From Pseudomonas linyingensis (GTDB taxonomy: Bacteria; Pseudomonadota; Gammaproteobacteria; Pseudomonadales; Pseudomonadaceae): 64,000 nt of DNA. Shown in pieces: positions 46,356-58,661 of this stretch; the stretch's first letter is position 1, and each line of letters begins with the position of its first letter. Under the pieces are notes generated by a model that worked only from the letters and a program-made list of their open reading frames with translations, was not told the DNA's origin and searched no databases. The DNA lies in assembly GCF_900109175.1 (NCBI RefSeq), contig NZ_FNZE01000003.1:92174-156173 (forward strand), read 5' to 3'. A program made the position numbers and the translations under genes.

Positions 46356-47378
46356 ATGAAGATCCGCTTCGACAGTCCCAAGGAAAGTCGTCCGACCGAG
46401 GAACAGGGGCTGCAGGTGCTCTATGCGCCGGGCAAGCGTCTGGCGTTCCGTTTGCGCTGGTACCTGATCCTGCTGCTGGTCGCCAGCCCGCTGCTCTGGC
46501 TCGGTGGCCAGTGGTTGTGGTCCGCGCTGCGCATCGAGGCAGCCGCGCGGCTGCATGTGCCCATGCTGCAGCTGCGGGCGTTCGAGACCGCGCAGATCAG
46601 CGAGGTGCTGGTGGCGCCGGGGCAGCTCGTGGCGGCCGGCGAAGTGCTGCTGCGCCTGGACAATCCGCAGTGGCGAGAGCGCCTGGCGCTGCTGGCGGAG
46701 CCCGCTGGTACAGCCCCTGCCGGCGGCGAGCTGCCGGTGCGCGAGCGGCAAGTGCTGGAGGAGGTGCTGGCGCTGGCCGAGCGCCGCCTGGCCGAGGTAC
46801 GCCGCCTGTACACCCTGGCGGCGGCGACCCGCGGCGAGGTGTTCCAGGCCGAGGTCGAGCGAGCGGCACGCCGGCACGATCTGCTGCAGTTCGAGCAGCG
46901 CCTGCTGCGCACGGAGCCGGCCGAGTTCGGGCAGCGTCGACTGGAGCGGCAGTGGCTCGAACGGCGGCTGGCCGCCCTTGAGGTACGCGCGCCGGAGGAT
47001 GGGCGGGTGCTGGATGTCGCGGTGGCGGCGGGGGAGAGCGTGGCGCCGGGCCTGCCGCTGCTGAGCCTGGAGCGCCAGCTGCCGGCACAGATCTGGGTCT
47101 ATCTGCCGGCGCGGCATGCCGCCTACGCCAGCCCCGGGCAGGCGCTGACCCTGCGCCTGCCGGACGGTTCGTCGCGGGCGGCGCGGGTGGTGCGCCAGGT
47201 GCGCGACACCGCGCAGGTGCCCGCCGAGCTGCAGCCGCCGTTCGGTTCGGCGGCCCGCACCCTGCTGGTGCTGGTGGAGTCGCTGGAGCCCTGGCCGGAG
47301 CGCTGGCGCATGGACCGCCTGGGCTTGCAGGCGCGTTTCGCGCGCGACTGGCGGCGGGCTTTCGGCTTGGGAGAGTGA
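46356..47378 (+). CDS. HlyD-type membrane-fusion protein
   Basis: 340 aa. A short cytoplasmic N-terminus precedes a single membrane helix (about 34-56). The periplasmic part begins with a half-lipoyl segment 'FETAQISEVLVAPGQLVAAGEVLLRLDN', then an alpha-helical hairpin (about 125-205), a second half-lipoyl 'LEVRAPEDGRVLDVAVAAGESVAPGLPLLSL' and a beta-barrel. It should bridge the inner-membrane synthase and the outer-membrane factor, as Alg44 or BgsB do for their glycans. Last gene of the operon, 9 bases after the OMF fusion. Confidence 0.88.
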   Translation: MKIRFDSPKESRPTEEQGLQVLYAPGKRLAFRLRWYLILLLVASPLLWLGGQWLWSALRIEAAARLHVPMLQLRAFETAQISEVLVAPGQLVAAGEVLLRLDNPQWRERLALLAEPAGTAPAGGELPVRERQVLEEVLALAERRLAEVRRLYTLAAATRGEVFQAEVERAARRHDLLQFEQRLLRTEPAEFGQRRLERQWLERRLAALEVRAPEDGRVLDVAVAAGESVAPGLPLLSLERQLPAQIWVYLPARHAAYASPGQALTLRLPDGSSRAARVVRQVRDTAQVPAELQPPFGSAARTLLVLVESLEPWPERWRMDRLGLQARFARDWRRAFGLGE

Positions 47379-47419
47379 GTCGGGGCGCAGCCCTTGGCGA
47401 AAAATCGACAGGCAACAAA

Positions 47420-47447
47420 AAAGCCCCAGGCTTTCACCTGGGGCTTT
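47420..47447. terminator. Bidirectional terminator (HlyD gene / tRNA-Asn)
   Basis: AAAGCCCCAGG and CCTGGGGCTTT form an 11-bp stem with a 6-nt loop. The T tract on the minus strand (TTTTTTGTTG) is strong and serves tRNA-Asn; on the plus strand TTTGAATT serves the polysaccharide operon. Confidence 0.88.
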
Positions 47448-47453
47448 GAATTC

Positions 47454-47529
47454 TGGCTCCGCGACCTGGACTCGAACCAGGGACCCAATGATTAACAGTC
47501 ATTTGCTCTACCGACTGAGCTATCGCGGA
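47454..47529 (-). tRNA. tRNA-Asn (GTT)
   Basis: 76 nt with encoded CCA. The acceptor stem is TCCGCGA/TCGCGGA, the anticodon loop is CTGTTAA (anticodon GTT), and the T loop is GGTTCGAGTCC. The D-arm is AGCTCAGTCGGTAGAGC. Confidence 0.97.
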
Positions 47530-47598
47530 ACAACGATGCGTATGTTACTGATTAAGAAGGAGAAGTCAACCCCTTGAGGCTGACTTCTCGATTCTGTC

Positions 47599-48795
47599 TC
47601 AGAGCACTTCGACGATGGCGCGGGTGACCACCTCGAGGTTCTTGCTGTTCAGCGCGGCGACGCAGATGCGCCCGGTGCCGACGGCGTAGATGCCGAACTC
47701 GTTCTTCAGGCGCTCGACCTGATCGCTGGTCAGGCCGGAGTAGGAGAACATGCCGCGCTGGTCATTGACGAAGCCGAAGTCGCGCTTGGCGCCGAGGGCG
47801 GCCAGCTGCTCGACCATGCCGTTGCGCAGCTGCTTGATGCGCTGGCGCATCTCGCCCAGTTCCTCTTCCCAGAGGGCGCGCAGCTCGGGGCTGTTGAGCA
47901 CTGCGGCGACCACGCTGGCGCCGTGGGTCGGCGGGTTGGAGTAGTTGGTGCGGATCACCCGCTTGACCTGCGACAGCACGCGGCCGGCTTCTTCCTTGGA
48001 GGCGGTGACGATGGACAGCGCGCCGACGCGCTCGCCGTACAGCGAGAACGACTTGGAGAAGGAGCTGGAGACGAAGAACTGCAGGCCGGAGTCGGCGAAC
48101 AGGCGCACCGCTTCGGCGTCTTCGGCGATGCCGTCGCCGAAGCCCTGGTAGGCGATGTCGAGGAACGGTACGTGGTTGCGCTCGCGCACCACCTCCAGCA
48201 CCTGCTTCCAGTCGCTGGAAGACAGGTCGACGCCGGTCGGGTTGTGGCAGCAGGCGTGCAGCACGATGATCGACTTGGCCGGCAGGGCGCGCAGGTCGGA
48301 GAGCATGCCGGCGAGGTTCACGCCCTGGCTGGCGGCGTCGTAGTAGCTGTAGTTCTGCACCGGGAAGCCGGCAGACTCGAACAGCGCGCGGTGGTTTTCC
48401 CAGCTCGGGTTGCTGATCGCCACCACGGCGTCGGGCATCAGGCGCTTGAGGAAGTCTGCGCCGGTCTTCAGCGCGCCGGTGCCGCCGAGCGACTGGGTGG
48501 TGACCACGCGGCCTTCGGCCAGCAGGGCGGAGTCGGCACCGAACAGCAGTTTTTGCACGGCGCTGTCATAGGCGGCGATGCCTTCGATCGGCAGATAACC
48601 GCGCGGCGACTGGGCGGTCAGGCGGGCCTTCTCGGCTTCGATCACGGCGCGCAGCAGCGGAATGCGGCCTTCTTCGTTGTAGTAGACGCCCACGCCCAGA
48701 TTGACCTTGCCCTGACGGGTGTCGGCATTGAAGGCTTCGTTGAGGCCCAGGATGGGGTCGCGGGGAGCCATTTCGACGGCGGAGAACAGACTCAT
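47599..48795 (-). CDS. Aspartate/aromatic amino acid aminotransferase (class I)
   Basis: 398 aa from MSLFSAVEMAPRDPILGLNE; an upstream in-frame extension is dropped. PLP-fold landmarks: 'NLGVGVYYNEEGRIPLL', 'SLGGTGALKTGADFL', 'HACCHNPTGVD', 'DIAYQGFGDG' and the PLP lysine in 'SSSFSKSFSLYGERVG', with substrate-binding Arg in the C-terminal 'GTGRICVAALN'. This is the AspC/TyrB subgroup, converting glutamate plus oxo-acids to aspartate or aromatic amino acids. It is divergent from uvrB. A TATAAT on the minus strand at 48880-48885 may be its -10. Confidence 0.93.
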   Translation of the reverse strand: MSLFSAVEMAPRDPILGLNEAFNADTRQGKVNLGVGVYYNEEGRIPLLRAVIEAEKARLTAQSPRGYLPIEGIAAYDSAVQKLLFGADSALLAEGRVVTTQSLGGTGALKTGADFLKRLMPDAVVAISNPSWENHRALFESAGFPVQNYSYYDAASQGVNLAGMLSDLRALPAKSIIVLHACCHNPTGVDLSSSDWKQVLEVVRERNHVPFLDIAYQGFGDGIAEDAEAVRLFADSGLQFFVSSSFSKSFSLYGERVGALSIVTASKEEAGRVLSQVKRVIRTNYSNPPTHGASVVAAVLNSPELRALWEEELGEMRQRIKQLRNGMVEQLAALGAKRDFGFVNDQRGMFSYSGLTSDQVERLKNEFGIYAVGTGRICVAALNSKNLEVVTRAIVEVL

Positions 48796-49019
48796 GTGCG
48801 GCAGCTCGGAGAATGAGGGTGGGAGGCGATGCAACACCCTGCCGTCATTGCGGCTAGGGGGTTACGCAAACGGGGCGATATTATAGACAGCACCATCCCG
48901 GTGCGGCGATACGCAGGTGCGGCGAAAATGGCCATTGGTGCGACATTGTGTCGCTCCAGGCCGAGCCCCTGCCTGCAGTGCTCGTCAGCCGCAGGAGTTT
49001 GTCCTCTCAGGGTACGTCC

Positions 49020-51035
<2,016 letters not shown>

Positions 51036-51038
51036 CCG

Positions 51039-52208
51039 TCAGCGCTGGGCTGTCCGGCCATTGAGAATGGCGCTGGCCAGCGCGCCGGCGACCAGGCCCC
51101 AGAACGCCGCGCCGACGCCAAACAGGCTGAGGCCGGAAGCGGTGATCAGGAAGGTGATCAGTGCCGGCTCGCGCTGGCGCACGTCCTGCAGCGCGCCGGC
51201 CAGGCTGTTGCTCAGGGTGACCAGCAGCGCCAGGCCGGCGATGGCGAGGATCAAGGCCGGCGGGAAGGCGGCGAACAGGCTGGCCACGGTGGCGCCGAAC
51301 AGGCCGATCAGCAGGTAGAAGGCGCCGCCGCACACCGCCGCCCAGTAACGCCGCTGTGGTTCCAGCCCGGCCTCAGGGCCGGCGCAGATGGCCGCGGTGA
51401 TCGCTGCCAGATTGATGGCGAAGCCACCGAAGGGCGCCAGCAGCAGGCTGGCCAGGCCGGTCCAGCCGATCAGCGGCGATACCGGTACCCGCTCGTAGCC
51501 GCAGGTGCGCAGCACCGCCACGCCGGGCAGATTCTGCGAGGCCATGGTGACCACGAACAGCGGAATGCCGACGCCAATCAGCGCCTGCCAGTTGAATGCC
51601 GGGGCGATGAACTGCGGCTCGGCGATGGCCAGCTCGACCCGTTGCCAGTGCAGCAGATCCAGCTGCCAGGCCATGCCGACGCCCAGCAGCAGGACGATGA
51701 GGATCGCGTAGCGCGGCAGCAGGCGCTTGCCCAGCAGGTAGGCGAGAAACAGGCTGCCGACCAGCAGCGCCTGCTGCTCGAAGGCGCTGAACAGCTGCAG
51801 TCCGAAGCGCAGCAGCACGCCGGCCAGCAAGGCGGCGGCCAGTGCCTGGGGGATGCGTTGCATCAGGCGGGCGAACAGACCGGTGAAGCCGCTGAGGGTG
51901 ATCAGCGCCGCGCTGAACAGGAAGGCGCCAACCGCCTCGGCCAGGCTCAGTCCGCCGAGGCTGCCGGCCAGCAGGGCGGCGCCGGGGGTCGACCAGGCGG
52001 TGAACACCGGCGCACGGTAGCGCAGCGACAGGCCGATGCTGGTCAGCCCGCAACCCAGACACAGCGCCCACAGCCAGGAGCTGACCTGGGCGGCATCGGC
52101 GCCAGCGGCGGCCGCGGCCTGGAAGATGATCACCGCCGAGCTGGTGAAGCCGACCAGCACGGCGATCAGGCCGGCGCTGACGTGGCTGGGGGCCGGGAAG
52201 CGGGACAT
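51039..52208 (-). CDS. BenE-family benzoate/aromatic acid transporter
   Basis: 389 aa; the start has GAGG upstream. Eleven to twelve hydrophobic segments are visible. The N-terminal 'GFTSSAVIIFQAAAAAG' and 'PVFTAWSTPGAALLAGSL' and the later 'MASQNLPGVAVLRTCGY' with 'APFGGFAINLAAITAAICAG' are signatures of the BenE family. The family imports benzoate, but no benzoate catabolic gene is nearby, so the substrate is uncertain. It is divergent from an XRE-cupin regulator, with two palindromic operators between, and is probably controlled by it. Confidence 0.9.
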   Translation of the reverse strand: MSRFPAPSHVSAGLIAVLVGFTSSAVIIFQAAAAAGADAAQVSSWLWALCLGCGLTSIGLSLRYRAPVFTAWSTPGAALLAGSLGGLSLAEAVGAFLFSAALITLSGFTGLFARLMQRIPQALAAALLAGVLLRFGLQLFSAFEQQALLVGSLFLAYLLGKRLLPRYAILIVLLLGVGMAWQLDLLHWQRVELAIAEPQFIAPAFNWQALIGVGIPLFVVTMASQNLPGVAVLRTCGYERVPVSPLIGWTGLASLLLAPFGGFAINLAAITAAICAGPEAGLEPQRRYWAAVCGGAFYLLIGLFGATVASLFAAFPPALILAIAGLALLVTLSNSLAGALQDVRQREPALITFLITASGLSLFGVGAAFWGLVAGALASAILNGRTAQR

Positions 52209-52243
52209 GGGCAGGAGCCTCGGGCTTGAGTGATGGGGAGTTC

Positions 52244-52261
52244 TGTGCGTTATTGCGCACA
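52244..52261. promoter_or_regulatory. Operator copy 1 of the benE/XRE intergenic region
   Basis: TGTGCGTTATTGCGCACA: arms TGTGCG and CGCACA around TTATTG. It lies 36 bp upstream of the benE-like start and shares its sequence pattern with copy 2. Confidence 0.75.
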
Positions 52262-52274
52262 TAATGGTTACGTT

Positions 52275-52302
52275 ACCCTTGTGCGCTATAGCGCACAAGG
52301 GT
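52275..52302. promoter_or_regulatory. Operator copy 2: perfect 28-bp palindrome
   Basis: The core TGTGCGCTATAGCGCACA (52280-52297) is extended on both sides (ACCCT / AGGGT) to a perfect 28-bp palindrome ending 12 bp before the regulator start. Centres of copies 1 and 2 are 36 bp apart. The regulator at 52315 is the obvious ligand. Confidence 0.8.
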
Positions 52303-52314
52303 GGGAGAGGGTGG

Positions 52315-52914
52315 ATGATGACGGATATCAATAGGCGGATTGCCGGGCGCCTGCGCGCCCTGCGCCAGGCCAATGGCTGGAGCCTGGATCGCGCAGCGCA
52401 GGCGACCGGGGTGAGCAAGGCGATGCTCGGGCAGATCGAGCGCGGCGAGTCGAGCCCGACGGTGGCGACCCTGTGGAAGATCGCCGCGGGCTTCGATATC
52501 TCGTTTTCCGCGCTGCTGGAGGATGCGCCGCAGGCCGACGGGGTGCTGCTGCGCAGCAGTGCCGGCGGCGACTGGCCGACCGATGACGGCAGCATCCAGG
52601 TGCGCTCGCTGTTTCCCTACGATCCGGCGCTGGGCATCGAGTTCTTCGTCATCGAGCTGCAGCCCGGTGCCTGTCACCAGTCGGAGGCGCATGCCGCCGG
52701 CGTCACCGAGCACGTGATCCCGGTGAGCGGCAGCCTGGAGGTCTGCGTCGATGGCCGCTGGCACGCGCTGGCCGGCGGCGAGGGGCTGCGCTTCGCCGCC
52801 GATCGGCCGCACGCCTATCGCAATTCGGGCCGTGAACCGGTGCTGTTCCACAACCTGATCCATTACCGGCAGACTCGGCCGCTGCCTTGTGGACCCGCTG
52901 CCGGGGCTTTATAA
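52315..52914 (+). CDS. XRE-family regulator with cupin sensor domain
   Basis: 199 aa. HTH_3 domain at about 5-60 ('SLDRAAQATGVSKAMLGQIERGESSPTVATLWKIA' across helices 2-4). A cupin_2 domain occupies about 105-185 ('QPGACHQSEAHAAGVTEHVIPVSG'), with His residues for metal or ligand binding. Such XRE-cupin proteins repress adjacent transporter genes and respond to small metabolites. It is divergent from the BenE-type transporter; two matching palindromes lie in the 106-bp gap. An ATG one codon downstream is an equally possible start. Confidence 0.9.
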   Translation: MMTDINRRIAGRLRALRQANGWSLDRAAQATGVSKAMLGQIERGESSPTVATLWKIAAGFDISFSALLEDAPQADGVLLRSSAGGDWPTDDGSIQVRSLFPYDPALGIEFFVIELQPGACHQSEAHAAGVTEHVIPVSGSLEVCVDGRWHALAGGEGLRFAADRPHAYRNSGREPVLFHNLIHYRQTRPLPCGPAAGAL

Positions 52915-52944
52915 AGCGCTTTTCCCCGATATGGATGGCGACCC

Positions 52945-53751
52945 ATGCTGCGACTCTCCGCGCTCTACCGTTTCCCGGTCAAATCCCTCGGCGGCGAGAT
53001 GCTGCAGCGCGCCGCAGTCGACGGCCTCGGCCTGGCCGGCGATCGGCGCTGGATGGTGGTCGATGCGGCCAGCGGGCGCTTCCTCACCCAGCGTCAGGTC
53101 GGGCGCATGGCGCAGATCGGCGCGTGCTGGCTGGATGGCGCGACGCTGGAGTTGAGCGTTGCCGGCCGGGCGTCGCTGACGGTGGCGGTGCCGCCGGCCG
53201 ATGAGGCGCTGCGCGGGGTGACGGTATGGGGCGACAGTCTGCAGGCGCCGGATGCCGGCGACGCGGCCGCTGCGTGGCTGAGCGCCTTCCTGGATCGCGA
53301 CTGCCGGCTGGTGCACGTGCCAGCCAGCCGCGCCCGCCAGGTCGACACCGCCTATGCGCAGGTGGGCGACCAGGTGGGCTTTGCCGACGGTTTTCCGCTG
53401 CTGCTGATCGGTCAGGCGTCGCTGGACGACCTGGCGGCGCGGGTCGGCCGGCCGCTGGAGATGCTGCGCTTTCGCCCCAACCTGGTGGTCGAGGGCGCCG
53501 AGCCCTACGCCGAGGATGGCTGGGGGCGACTGCGCATCGGCGCGGTCGAGTTCGAGCGGGTCAAGCCCTGCTCGCGCTGCGCGATCCCGACCCTCGATCC
53601 GCACAGCGGAGAGCGCGCGGCCGACGGCGAGCCGCTGAGGACGCTGGCGACCTACCGGCGCGATGCCGACGGCGTGTACTTCGGTCAGAACCTTATCCAG
53701 CGCGGTACGGGCGTGCTGGAGGTGGGCATGCCGGTGGTCCTGCTGGATTAG
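52945..53751 (+). CDS. MOSC-domain molybdenum-cofactor protein (YcbX/mARC-like)
   Basis: 268 aa. An N-terminal beta-barrel domain (about 1-120, 'LYRFPVKSLGGE') is followed by the MOSC domain. The Mo-binding region reads 'FRPNLVVEG' and 'FERVKPCSRCAIPTLDP', with the conserved Cys in KPCSRC. The C-terminal 2Fe-2S ferredoxin domain of E. coli YcbX is absent. mARC/YcbX proteins reduce N-hydroxylated compounds; here an external electron donor would be needed. It starts 30 bp after the XRE gene on the same strand. Confidence 0.9.
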   Translation: MLRLSALYRFPVKSLGGEMLQRAAVDGLGLAGDRRWMVVDAASGRFLTQRQVGRMAQIGACWLDGATLELSVAGRASLTVAVPPADEALRGVTVWGDSLQAPDAGDAAAAWLSAFLDRDCRLVHVPASRARQVDTAYAQVGDQVGFADGFPLLLIGQASLDDLAARVGRPLEMLRFRPNLVVEGAEPYAEDGWGRLRIGAVEFERVKPCSRCAIPTLDPHSGERAADGEPLRTLATYRRDADGVYFGQNLIQRGTGVLEVGMPVVLLD

Positions 53752-53755
53752 GGGC

Positions 53756-53814
53756 TGTAGGGGCGAATTCATTCGCCAAAATGGCGAGCCAAGGCGAATG
53801 AATTCGCCCCTGCA
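53756..53814. repeat. REP-like palindrome after the MOSC gene
   Basis: TGTAGGGGCGAATTCATTCG(CC) at 53756-53777 is mirrored by GGCGAATGAATTCGCCCCTG(CA) at 53793-53814, with one mismatch over 22-nt arms. This GTAGGGGCGAATTCATTCGCC type is a known Pseudomonas intergenic repeat form and differs from the one after recD. It lies between convergent genes and may help terminate both. Confidence 0.82.
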
Positions 53815-53843
53815 GTCGTGCGTCGAAGGGCGACGTGCCGGTA

Positions 53844-55775
53844 TTACTGCTGCCCCAGCTCGCGCTCGTGCCACTCCACCAGCTTCTGCGGAGCGCCGAG
53901 TTTTTCCCCGTAGATCACCGAGTACGACAGCACGTTCTGCACGTACTGGCGGGTTTCGTCGAAGGGTATGGTCTCGATCCAGATGTCGAACGGCATCTGC
54001 TCGTTGCCGCGCAGCCACTGGCGCACCCGGCCTGGACCGGCGTTGTAGGCGGCCGAGGCGAGGATGCGGTTGCCGCCGAACTGGCCATAGACCTGACTCA
54101 GGTAGGCGGCGCCGAGCTGGATGTTGACCTCGGGCGAGAAGGCCTGCTGCGCCGAGCGCAGCGGAATGCCGTAGCGCCGCGCGGTTTCCTTGGCGGTGGC
54201 CGGCATCAGCTGCATCAGGCCCATGGCGCCGACCCCCGAGCGCGCGTCAGCCATGAAGCCGCTTTCCTGGCGGGTAATGGCGAACACCCAGCTCGAGTGC
54301 AGGCCGCGGTTGCGCGCCTCACGGGTCAGGGTGTGCTGGTGGGCCATGGGGAAGCGCACGTCGAGGTCATCCCAGTACTGGGCCTGGCTGATGGCGCGGA
54401 TTGCCGGGAAGTACCATTCCATCTCGTAGCCAAGGCGCGCCTGGGCCACCAGCTCCTCGCGGCTGAACAGGCGGCTGACGTGGTACCACTCGCGACGCCC
54501 GTCGGCGATCTGGCCGCGGGCGTGGAACTCTAGGGCGCGGCGGATGCCGGCGGTGTTGCGCACCTTCTGCATCACCTTGGGGTCGATGGCCATCGGCTTG
54601 TGGTTGAGCTGATAGGGTGCGTTGATCCGGTCGGCGGAGAGGAAGCCGTAGAAGTCGCGCTCGCCGGCCACCGGCATGTACAGGCGGATCGGGTCCTTGC
54701 TGCCGGGCTGGGCCAGCTGCAGGCTGCGCGCCTGCCAGTAGCGCCAGCGGCTGCTGGCCGCCAGGTCGCCGGGCATCTGCCGGGTCAACTGGTGAGCGTC
54801 GGCCCAGCGGCCCAGGCGCAGCAGCAGGCGGGCGCGCCACTCGCTGACGGTGTTGTCGCGCAGTTCAGGATCGTACTGGCTCATCACCTTGAGGGCCCGG
54901 GCGTCGAAGCGGCGCGCCAGGGTCAGACCGATCTCGCGGGCGATGGCTACCTTCTCCTCGCTGGAGAACGGCAGGTGGCGGCTGTATTCCTCGAGCAGGC
55001 CGAGGGCCTGTTCCGGGTTCTGCCGCGCTAGGCGGCGCAGGCCGAGACCGACGGCGTCGGCAGTGTGGCGGTCGCTGGCGGCAAAGCGCTGGCGCTGCTG
55101 CAGCAGTTCGGGCTTCTGCGCCACCTCGATCAGCAGCTGGCCTTGGCCGGCGAGGCTGCCCAGGGTCTTCTGCAGGTAGCTGGCCAGACCATAGTTGCGC
55201 TCCTGGGCGGCCAGCTTGAGGCGCTGCCAGCGCATGTCCTCGGTCAGCCCGCCCTGGGCGCGCCACTGGTCGAACAGGCGGTCGCAGGTGTTGGGCTGCG
55301 ACTTGCCGGTCAGCCACAGCCGTTTGGCGGTGATGGCGCCGTCGGCGGCCTGGCCGTGACGGAACTGGTACTCGCCGAGCAGGCAGTCCAGCTCGGTGAA
55401 TTCCAGGGCCGGCGAATAGTGCTTGATGAAGGTCTGCCACTCGCCGCGCTCGGCCAGCCAGCGCAGCCAGCGCAGCTTCATCCAGCCGATCTGCGGCAGG
55501 TCGCCGTGCTCGGCCAGGAAGGTCTCGATCTCGCGGTTGCTGGCGTTCTTCAGGCGCAGAGTCAGCTCGTCGTAGGCCAGATGCGGCTCCAGCGGGTAGC
55601 CCTGCAGGGCCTGGCGGTTGCGCAGGTAGGGCGCAGGGTCGTTCTTGCCCAGGGCGCGCTTGGCTTCGTCGTAGAGGATGCGCTGCTGGGCCAGGGAGGC
55701 GGCGGTCGCGGGCTGGGTGAACAGGCCGAGGCTGGCAAGCAGACAGGCAATCAGGACAAGCGGGCGGGCGCGCAT
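53844..55775 (-). CDS. slt: Slt, soluble lytic murein transglycosylase
   Basis: 643 aa from ATG at 55775, giving a signal peptide (hydrophobic about 7-20, ending ATAAS). The long helical U-domain (about 30-440) forms the doughnut of Slt70. The catalytic domain has 'ITRQESGFMADARSGVGAMGLMQLMPATAKETAR', where the Glu of ESGF is the acid catalyst, followed by 'ASAAYNAGPGRVRQWL'. It cleaves glycan strands to 1,6-anhydromuropeptides in the periplasm. It is divergent from uup. Confidence 0.94.
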   Translation of the reverse strand: MRARPLVLIACLLASLGLFTQPATAASLAQQRILYDEAKRALGKNDPAPYLRNRQALQGYPLEPHLAYDELTLRLKNASNREIETFLAEHGDLPQIGWMKLRWLRWLAERGEWQTFIKHYSPALEFTELDCLLGEYQFRHGQAADGAITAKRLWLTGKSQPNTCDRLFDQWRAQGGLTEDMRWQRLKLAAQERNYGLASYLQKTLGSLAGQGQLLIEVAQKPELLQQRQRFAASDRHTADAVGLGLRRLARQNPEQALGLLEEYSRHLPFSSEEKVAIAREIGLTLARRFDARALKVMSQYDPELRDNTVSEWRARLLLRLGRWADAHQLTRQMPGDLAASSRWRYWQARSLQLAQPGSKDPIRLYMPVAGERDFYGFLSADRINAPYQLNHKPMAIDPKVMQKVRNTAGIRRALEFHARGQIADGRREWYHVSRLFSREELVAQARLGYEMEWYFPAIRAISQAQYWDDLDVRFPMAHQHTLTREARNRGLHSSWVFAITRQESGFMADARSGVGAMGLMQLMPATAKETARRYGIPLRSAQQAFSPEVNIQLGAAYLSQVYGQFGGNRILASAAYNAGPGRVRQWLRGNEQMPFDIWIETIPFDETRQYVQNVLSYSVIYGEKLGAPQKLVEWHERELGQQ

Positions 55776-55973
55776 GGGGAATCCGGTACTTCTGGCGTGG
55801 GCGGGATGAGCTGAATGCGTGAAGCTTAGCGCGCGGCAGACGGCCCTCAAAGCGCCGCTCGTTGGAAAACCGGCGGTTTGGCGAAATTACTGCTGTCTGT
55901 AGGAAATCCACTATGCCCCGTGTGGGCAAACAGCGAGTAGAATGCGCGGCCATTCCTGCGGAGAGCGTTGCCC

Positions 55974-57884
<1,911 letters not shown>

Positions 57885-57917
57885 TGCACTGACACGGATA
57901 CGGACACGGAGTAGGGA

Positions 57918-58610
57918 ATGACCATCGAGTACAGGATCACGCTGGATGACAACCATGAGTTCAATTATCGGGTCGAGCTGAATCGCAGCTACGATCCGGC
58001 CGCCGCCAACGATGCGCCGCGCTGGACCCGCCTGGATCACGAGCAGTGCAGCAACTGCCCGCTGAACAAGGACATCAACACGCACTGCCCGGCGGCGGTC
58101 GACCTGTACCAGGTGATCGAGGATTTCCGTGGGCTGCCGGCCTTCAAGAAGGCCAAGGTACGTGTGATCACCGCCGAGCGCGAGTACTACAAGGAGGTCA
58201 GTCTGGAGGCCGGACTGCGTGCCCTGCTCGGCGTGCTGATGGCCACCAGCGCCTGTCCGATGCTCTGCCGCCTCAAGCCGATGGCCCAGCAGCACCTGCC
58301 GTTCGCCAGCAACCAGGAATTCATCCTGCGTACCGTCTCGCTGTACCTGATGCGCCAGTACTACAACATGCGCGAAGGCCGGCATGCCGACTGGGAACTC
58401 AAGGGGCTGGTCAAGAACTACCAGCAACTGCAGCTGGTCAACCAGGCGTTCTGGCAGCGCATCCACGATACCTGCGAGAACGACTCCAACCTCAAGGCCT
58501 TCCTCAGCTTCTTCTCCATGGCCTCCAGCGTGTCCTATTCGCTGGAAGCCCAGCTCAGCAAGATCCGTCCGCTGGTGATGAGCAGCGGCACCGAACTGGG
58601 CGTGTTCTGA
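57918..58610 (+). CDS. Conserved hypothetical protein with a cysteine cluster, 230 aa
   Basis: I do not recognise a characterised family. The protein is soluble, with a beta-rich first 40 residues ('EYRITLDDNHEFNYRVELNR') and a helical remainder. Cysteines are grouped as Cys44-x2-Cys47-x9-Cys57 ('EQCSNCPLNKDINTHCPAA') and Cys113-x3-Cys117 ('SACPMLC'), suggesting a metal or iron-sulfur site. The C-terminal part contains 'FLSFFSMASSVSYSLEAQL'. It lies 33 bp downstream of uup on the same strand and is probably co-transcribed. A conserved place beside uup and uspA in pseudomonads is from memory. Confidence 0.7.
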   Translation: MTIEYRITLDDNHEFNYRVELNRSYDPAAANDAPRWTRLDHEQCSNCPLNKDINTHCPAAVDLYQVIEDFRGLPAFKKAKVRVITAEREYYKEVSLEAGLRALLGVLMATSACPMLCRLKPMAQQHLPFASNQEFILRTVSLYLMRQYYNMREGRHADWELKGLVKNYQQLQLVNQAFWQRIHDTCENDSNLKAFLSFFSMASSVSYSLEAQLSKIRPLVMSSGTELGVF

Positions 58611-58615
58611 CTCGT

Positions 58616-58650
58616 TGCGTCATGCCGGGCGCAAGGCCCGGCGTGACGCA
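58616..58650. terminator. 15-bp stem between convergent genes
   Basis: TGCGTCATGCCGGGC pairs with GCCCGGCGTGACGCA (one T-G wobble) around the loop GCAAG. It lies 5 nt after the upstream stop and 11 nt from the stress-protein stop. There is no T tract; it could also be a REP-like repeat. Confidence 0.65.
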
Positions 58651-58661
58651 GTTGACACCCT

